Source: Scytonema hofmannii PCC 7110 (lineage in GTDB: Bacteria > Cyanobacteriota > Cyanobacteriia > Cyanobacteriales > Nostocaceae). Taken from it: 64,000 nucleotides of DNA. The stretch's first letter is position 1; every line of letters begins with the position of its first letter. Made by a program: the position numbers and the translations under genes. Shown piece by piece: positions 59,645 through 64,000 of the stretch. The notes under the pieces were generated by a model. The model saw only the letters and a program-made list of their open reading frames with translations, was not told where the DNA came from and searched no databases. The stretch lies in NCBI RefSeq assembly GCF_000346485.2, contig NZ_KQ976354.1, positions 9,878,341-9,942,340 on the forward strand. The letters run 5' to 3'.

Positions 59645-60969
59645 AAAACACGGCGGAAGTACTCACGGTACAGCTGGCAACGAGGTGTGACATAATTGCT
59701 TTGTCGTTGCACCAGTCCAAGACTGTGTAATTTGTAAATCTGTATTGAATCTAATTCTACTGGCACAGTCGAGTTAACGACCTTTTTCAGTGCTTGGGCT
59801 AGTTCTGGTACTGATTGCAAGATGTCTAGTAGCGATCGCAAGTGATTGGCATAAATTCCTGCTTCTGTTGTAGCTGACTCCAACAAATTTTCTAGAGTGA
59901 GTTTTTCAGCTGCAATATGATATAGTGCTAACCGTATCAAATAGGGATGCCCTCCTACCATTGACCTTAATTCTTCTATAAGAGAGTTGTTTCCTTTAAG
60001 CCCATGCTTTTGTGCCAAATCTTGTACTTGTTGCCGATTAAACTCCTCTAGTTCTACAGGCACTCCGGCATTAAAAGGAGATTGATGGATATCTAAGGGA
60101 ATATAAACTTCCGTAGAATGTGCTAACACCAATCGCATCTGTTTCCAAGCATCAGAAATTTTCCCTTTCTCATGCCAAGAGCGTAGCATCCCAAAAAAAT
60201 CTTCAACCACTTCACTATAAGCAAATAATCGGTCTACTTCATCTAAGCCTAAGACTAAAGGAGAATCGATTTCAGCCAAAATATATTTTTTAAAATAAGC
60301 GGTACAGTTGTCATTGCTACCTAGAATTTTCGTATTCCAAGTATCATCCACTTTATTATCAAGGTCAAGTTCTGAGGTAACCTTGGAACAAAGCCAGCGC
60401 AAAAATCTATCAAGACTGGTAAGTACTGCTTTATCTATACCACCTAAATCCAAATAAACCGTTTGATAATTCTGAAGCTCTCCATGAGAGAGAATCCTAG
60501 TTAGCAAAGAAGTTTTACCCATCAGCTTTGGTGTTTTAATCCGAATTAGAGAGCCTGGTTTTTGCAGTGTTTCGTAACAAAGAGACTCAATTTCATAGTG
60601 CTCTACATAAAAAGGTGAAGAGAGCGGTACATGACCATCCGGATATTCCAATAAGCTTTGCTTCAAGGGAACATTAGGTAAGGAAACAGAAGGTATTTCT
60701 AAATTTAACAACTCTTCAGCAATATTTCTCAAAAGAGAATTTCCAGGATTCGACCTATATGCAGCACGAAGTAGGTTGTCCATCCATCCCTGAGAAACTG
60801 CTACTTTAATTAAATCAAAGATAATTTCTTGTAAATCCTTACCTCCTGCGATCGCATCTAAATTTTTATCTAATTCAAACGACACCATTTGCTCTAGTGA
60901 TGATTTCTTCGGGAAAGCATCCTCAAGAGCTTCTTGTAGTTGTTTGCGCTGCCAACCAGATAAGCCCAT
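59641..60969 (-). CDS. EAD1 plus AAA-like ATPase, first gene of a three-gene operon
   Basis: The 442-residue protein begins with an effector-associated domain 1 (EAD1, about residues 1-90). It shows LSGWQRKQLQEALEDAFPKK and NLDAIAGGKDLQEIIFDLIK, a Death-fold-like adaptor that pairs with matching domains on effector proteins. The AAA-like ATPase follows, with SSPFYVEHYEIESLCYE, Walker A PKLMGKTSLL near 147-156 and Walker B LGLDEVDRLF near 240-249. It ends in a winged-helix-like segment (LGLVQRQSNYVTPRCQLYRE). EAD1 is described from predicted bacterial conflict systems. The matching EAD1-bearing effector is not in this window. Confidence 0.88.
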   Translation of the reverse strand: MGLSGWQRKQLQEALEDAFPKKSSLEQMVSFELDKNLDAIAGGKDLQEIIFDLIKVAVSQGWMDNLLRAAYRSNPGNSLLRNIAEELLNLEIPSVSLPNVPLKQSLLEYPDGHVPLSSPFYVEHYEIESLCYETLQKPGSLIRIKTPKLMGKTSLLTRILSHGELQNYQTVYLDLGGIDKAVLTSLDRFLRWLCSKVTSELDLDNKVDDTWNTKILGSNDNCTAYFKKYILAEIDSPLVLGLDEVDRLFAYSEVVEDFFGMLRSWHEKGKISDAWKQMRLVLAHSTEVYIPLDIHQSPFNAGVPVELEEFNRQQVQDLAQKHGLKGNNSLIEELRSMVGGHPYLIRLALYHIAAEKLTLENLLESATTEAGIYANHLRSLLDILQSVPELAQALKKVVNSTVPVELDSIQIYKLHSLGLVQRQSNYVTPRCQLYREYFRRVL

Positions 60970-61515
60970 TTTTCAAGATCGGTTGTTAGTATACCTGGAA
61001 ACTGTAAGACGTTGTGCTTGTTCCTCATGTTACGTAAAAATATTTACACTATTTTATATACGTTAAATTACTGAGTTTTAGATAAATTTATCACTTTTAG
61101 TGCTTATTATTTCACACAAAAACCAGTATAAAGTATTACATAATATAAAGATATATTACAACAGCAATTCTACTCACAACGTGCTACTACTTAATTCAAG
61201 AGACGCTATAGTCTGGTTAAGGGCTTTGCGCCACGCTTCGAGATTGTACCAACCACAACCGACACAACCTGTTTCAGGCATCTTTTCCACTTAATGGTAC
61301 ATCTGTAAACCATACTGCGCTACCAGAATAGTAAAATTTTATTCCCAATGGAAAACCCCGTTGGTTTATTTAATAACATCGGCGGTATATTTCTCGCTTT
61401 TGCAGGTGACTCTGGTTTGACATCAGTTGAAATTCTTTCTTAATCTCCTCTTTCAGAAACCCCTCTAAACCTCACTTTTGAGAGAAAATAAAGGTTGACT
61501 CAAATTTGACATGGC
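60970..61515. other. Long divergent intergenic region
   Basis: It lies between the EAD1-AAA operon and the aminotransferase gene and should contain both promoters. It is AT-rich around 61030-61200. A 31-codon frame at 61348-61443 (MENPVGLFNNIGGIFLAFAG and on) has no recognised relatives. No repeat shared with other gaps was found. Confidence 0.5.
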
Positions 61516-62682
61516 ATGGAACCTCTCATCTCACGTATGCAGGCGGTACAGTCGCCTATCATTCCTGTAATTGGTGAACTCATTCGGAACAACCCCGGAA
61601 CTATCTCTCTCGGACAGGGTGTTGTTTCCTATAGCCCACCTCCTGAAGCAATAGAGCTTTTGCCTAAATTTTTATCCGATCCAACTAACCATTTATACCA
61701 AGCAGTTGAGGGGATTCCACTATTACTGACTGCTTTAAAGGGAAAATTGGAAGCTTTTAATGGGATTGAAATCAATGGAGAAAACAGTATTGTTGTAACC
61801 GCAGGTGGGAATATGGCATTTATGAATGCTGTGCTTGCTATTACCTCGGTAGGGGATGAAATTATTCTCAATACGCCATATTATTTCAACCATGAAATGG
61901 CAATTATGATGGCGGGTTGTCGTCCCGTTTTGGTAAAAACAGATGAAAATTACCAACTGCGCCCAGATGCGATCGCCGTTGCTATCACTTCCAAAACACG
62001 GGCTGTGCTTACGGTTTCCCCAAATAATCCCACCGGAGTAGTGTATTCAGAAGAAGCATTGCGCCAAGTCAATCAAATTTGTCGCGATCGCGGAATCTAT
62101 CACATCAGCGATGAAGCTTACGAATACTTCACCTACAACGGAGTCAAGCACGTTTCTCCAGGTGCATTCGTTGGAAGTCGCGACTACACAATTTCTCTCT
62201 ACAGTTTTTCTAAAGCATATGGTTTTGCCAGTTGGCGCATTGGCTATATGGTTATTCCCGAACACCTGTTGGTTGCTGTCAAAAAAGTTCAGGATACAAT
62301 TCTGATTTGTCCACCAGTCGTTTCCCAGTATGCAGCTTTTGGAGCACTACAGGCAAAAGAAGATTTCTTGAAAAATCATATTCAGGCGATCGCAAAAGTT
62401 AGAGAAGTTGTACTCAAATCCCTGAATCGGTTGCAAGACATATGTACAATTGTCCCTGCTGATGGAGCTTTTTACTTTTTCCTCAAAGTTCATACCGATC
62501 TCAACGATTTTGAATTAACCAAACGCCTCATCCAAGAACATCAAGTAGCAGTGATTCCAGGTAGTACATTTGGTATGGATGATGGATGTTACCTCCGAGT
62601 TGCTTGCGGTGCATTGCAAAAAGACACAGCCTCTGAAGGTATTGAGCGATTAGTCAGAGGTTTACAAAGTAGGTTGGGTTGA
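61516..62682 (+). CDS. PLP-dependent aminotransferase class I/II
   Basis: The 388-residue protein is a fold-type I aminotransferase of the aspartate/aromatic group. The cofactor-binding lysine is Lys233 in LYSFSKAYGF, the SPNNPTG motif lies near residues 163-169, and an Arg in CYLRVACG near 363-370 should bind the substrate carboxylate. The substrate cannot be read from the sequence. The last four residues and the stop codon (S-R-L-G-stop) fall inside a copy of the gtaggttggg repeat, so its C-terminus has been set by that insertion. It is not linked to a biosynthetic cluster here. Confidence 0.9.
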   Translation: MEPLISRMQAVQSPIIPVIGELIRNNPGTISLGQGVVSYSPPPEAIELLPKFLSDPTNHLYQAVEGIPLLLTALKGKLEAFNGIEINGENSIVVTAGGNMAFMNAVLAITSVGDEIILNTPYYFNHEMAIMMAGCRPVLVKTDENYQLRPDAIAVAITSKTRAVLTVSPNNPTGVVYSEEALRQVNQICRDRGIYHISDEAYEYFTYNGVKHVSPGAFVGSRDYTISLYSFSKAYGFASWRIGYMVIPEHLLVAVKKVQDTILICPPVVSQYAAFGALQAKEDFLKNHIQAIAKVREVVLKSLNRLQDICTIVPADGAFYFFLKVHTDLNDFELTKRLIQEHQVAVIPGSTFGMDDGCYLRVACGALQKDTASEGIERLVRGLQSRLG

Positions 62683-62700
62683 GGAACGAAACCCAACATA
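62669..62700. repeat. Short copy of the gtaggttggg repeat overlapping a gene end
   Basis: The sequence gtaggttgggttgaggaacg continues with aaacccaacat. It supplies the stop codon of the aminotransferase and precedes the group II intron by 37 bases. Confidence 0.85.
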
Positions 62701-62736
62701 TCATCAAACCATCACCACCCAACATTTAAGAGTTAG

Positions 62737-63293
62737 GTGCGATTCGTTGTGGATGAATCACGGTAATCAGTCCGTAAATAACTCCACCAACCCGGCAGCA
62801 GATTACTGCCAATAAAGGTTGAACTCTCGGTCTGATGTGGGTGAAAGTCCCACCTACCAGACTCAGGTATGACTCCCTATCTGTCCACGCCGACCGGACT
62901 CGGTTTTCGGAGAGCGAAGCTGGAAACAGGGCACAATCAGACGTTCGTTGTGGAATGACACTGGCGCTAATGGGGGGTTTCTATGGTGAAACAGAGCCTG
63001 GAAAAGCAACCCATTAAAAAGCAGGGCACAACACCAAAACCCTGACTTCACTGGAGCTAATTCCTGCCGCATCTCTTACTAATAGCGGCGAGAGTCTAAG
63101 GAATCCAGTGGTTGAAATGGCTACACCTAAAGAAACTAACAATCTTACCGAGGGAACGAATAAAAACGAAACGAAGGTCAAGGGCGAGGTCGAACCCCTT
63201 GTAGGCTGGACGAGCAGATGAATTCTTTCGATTCGGGTAGGACGCGGCGTAATTGCTGCGAGGTGTTCAGAAAACACGATTTGGAGTTAGCGC
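62737..63293 (+). ncRNA. Group II intron ribozyme, domains I to IV start
   Basis: The region is non-coding in all frames relevant to the reverse transcriptase and shows typical intron motifs. Near 62820-62900 is gaactctcggtctgatgtgg, then gtgggtgaaagtcccacc, a strong hairpin (gtggg / cccac). Purine-rich loops such as cgaagctggaaacagggcac and gcgtaattgctgcgaggtgt occur further on. Exact domain borders were not drawn. Confidence 0.75.
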
Positions 63294-64000
63294 ATGATTA
63301 GACACAGTAGCAATACTAGTGAATCCTGGAAAACGTTACCGTGGAAGAAATTCCGCCAAAACTTATTCCGCCTACAAAGAAGAGTGTTTAAAGCTGTTCA
63401 AGTTGGAGACTACCGGAAAGCGAAGTCCCTTCAAAAGCTGATTCTGAAATCCACCGGAGCGCGATTACTGGCTGTACGTCAAGTATCACAGCTAAATGCT
63501 GGGAAAAAGACCCCAGGAATCGATGGTATAGCCAAGCTCACGTTCGAGCAACGCTTTGAACTGAGTGACGAGCTATTACGCCATGGCAGAAAATGGCAAC
63601 ACCTTGGACTGCGCGAAATTCCTCTCCCTAAAAAGGACGGGAAAATCAGGATTCTTAAAGTTCCCACAATGAGCGACCGCGCTTGGCAATGTCTGGTGAA
63701 ATATGCCTTAGAACCAGCACACGAAGCCACCTTCCACGCCAGGAGTTACGGATTCAGGACAGGGCGGTCGGCACACGACGCACAAAAACACCTGTTCGAT
63801 AACCTAAACTCTAGGGTAAATGGAAAGGAAAAACGAGTCATCGAACTTGACATCGAAAAGTGCTTCGACAGGATAAGCCACTCAACAATAATGGACAGAC
63901 TCATCGCTCCCGCGAGCATAAAGCAAGGAATCTTCCGATGTTTAAAAGCAGGAGTCAACCCAGAATTCCCGGAACAAGGAACGCCGCAAGGCGGGGTGGT
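63294..64000 (+). CDS. ltrA: Group II intron-encoded reverse transcriptase/maturase, partial
   Basis: From ATG 63294 the frame is open to the window end (235 codons). Reverse transcriptase blocks are clear: LQKLILKSTGARLLAVRQVS (RT0/1 region), GKKTPGIDGI, IPLPKKDGKIRIL (RT2 start), ARSYGFRTGRSAHDAQK, the RT3 motif VIELDIEKCFDRIS with its first catalytic Asp, and GTPQGGVV (RT4 start). The YADD box, maturase domain X and any endonuclease domain lie beyond the edge. The protein both reverse-transcribes and helps splice its intron. Confidence 0.93.
   Translation, partial: MIRHSSNTSESWKTLPWKKFRQNLFRLQRRVFKAVQVGDYRKAKSLQKLILKSTGARLLAVRQVSQLNAGKKTPGIDGIAKLTFEQRFELSDELLRHGRKWQHLGLREIPLPKKDGKIRILKVPTMSDRAWQCLVKYALEPAHEATFHARSYGFRTGRSAHDAQKHLFDNLNSRVNGKEKRVIELDIEKCFDRISHSTIMDRLIAPASIKQGIFRCLKAGVNPEFPEQGTPQGGV

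Larger units (their letters stand above)
62737..64000 (+). mobile_element. Group II intron, 3' part outside the window
   Basis: The 5' end is the consensus gtgcgatt at 62737. About 555 bases of structured ribozyme sequence follow, then an intron-encoded reverse transcriptase that runs beyond the window. The intron lies in intergenic DNA after the aminotransferase gene, 37 bases past a dispersed repeat. Catalytic domains V and VI must lie to the right of the window. Confidence 0.88.

Noticed and set aside
61348-61443. 31-codon frame before the aminotransferase gene
   Set aside because: No recognised family and no ribosome-binding site; noted only within the intergenic entry.
1-64000. tRNA, rRNA or tmRNA genes
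   Set aside because: Reading the gaps for T-loop patterns such as ggttcgaatcc found no candidate; a covariance search was not possible.

Overview
The window comes from a cyanobacterial chromosome, most likely a filamentous heterocyst-forming type (Nostocales). The signs are dense HIP1-like GCGATCGC sites, photosynthesis genes (petC, petA, petN), a carboxysome shell gene (ccmK), a CYP110-type P450, an xisI gene, many Uma2 genes, short tandemly repeated sequences in most gaps, and large STAND/WD40 proteins. No tRNA, rRNA or CRISPR array was seen.

Layout. 0-6.7 kb: end of rsgA, a tandem triplication of one Uma2 gene, two more Uma2 genes and a GH57 branching-type enzyme. 6.7-11.8 kb: a HEAT-repeat protein, two head-to-head genes that both look 5'-truncated (one a dynamin-like C-terminal half), and a small unknown gene. 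12-15.4 kb: petC-petA (Rieske and cytochrome f), a DUF3067 gene and tatC; the Rieske protein has a twin-arginine signal, so TatC is a functionally linked neighbour. 16.4-22.8 kb: a translationally coupled pair of a P-loop ATPase and a 1,692-residue STAND protein with 14 WD40 repeats. 22.9-25.1 kb: lytic transglycosylase.

25.5-29.0 kb is a graveyard: truncated or frameshifted RelE-type toxins, an IscB start fragment with a possible guide-RNA remnant, a kinase/FHA chimera, and two PIN-toxin pairs whose toxins are broken. 29.2-36.5 kb holds a membrane sensor fragment, a chemoreceptor whose GAF domain has both cysteines of DXCF cyanobacteriochromes, a UbiH-type hydroxylase, an SH3-like protein and Ycf46. 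36.6-39.9 kb has a second, decayed copy of the ATPase/STAND pair cut by a TnpB element. 40.2-46.2 kb has an ethylene-receptor-like histidine kinase and the rpmH-rnpA-PH-yidC-jag-DUF177 cluster.

46.4-57.6 kb contains a DUF2808 protein, pntA1-pntA2-pntB, a stand-alone CcmK, petN with a tiny membrane-protein gene, a membrane protein overlapping a DEDDh exonuclease, CYP110, Uma2, an orphan C5 DNA methyltransferase and XisI. 57.7-61.0 kb is a three-gene operon (EAD1-AAA, AAA-like, GUN4) joined by ATGA overlaps, the layout of a predicted NTPase conflict or signalling system. The window ends in a PLP aminotransferase and a group II intron whose reverse transcriptase runs off the edge.

The best candidates for an undescribed system are the ATPase/STAND-WD40 pair, present twice with the same TAATG coupling, and the EAD1-AAA/AAA/GUN4 operon. 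Several families of palindromic dispersed repeats run through the window, and some have entered coding sequence (the STAND gene, rnpA, the aminotransferase stop codon). Assignments rest on reading motifs by eye; no database search was run.
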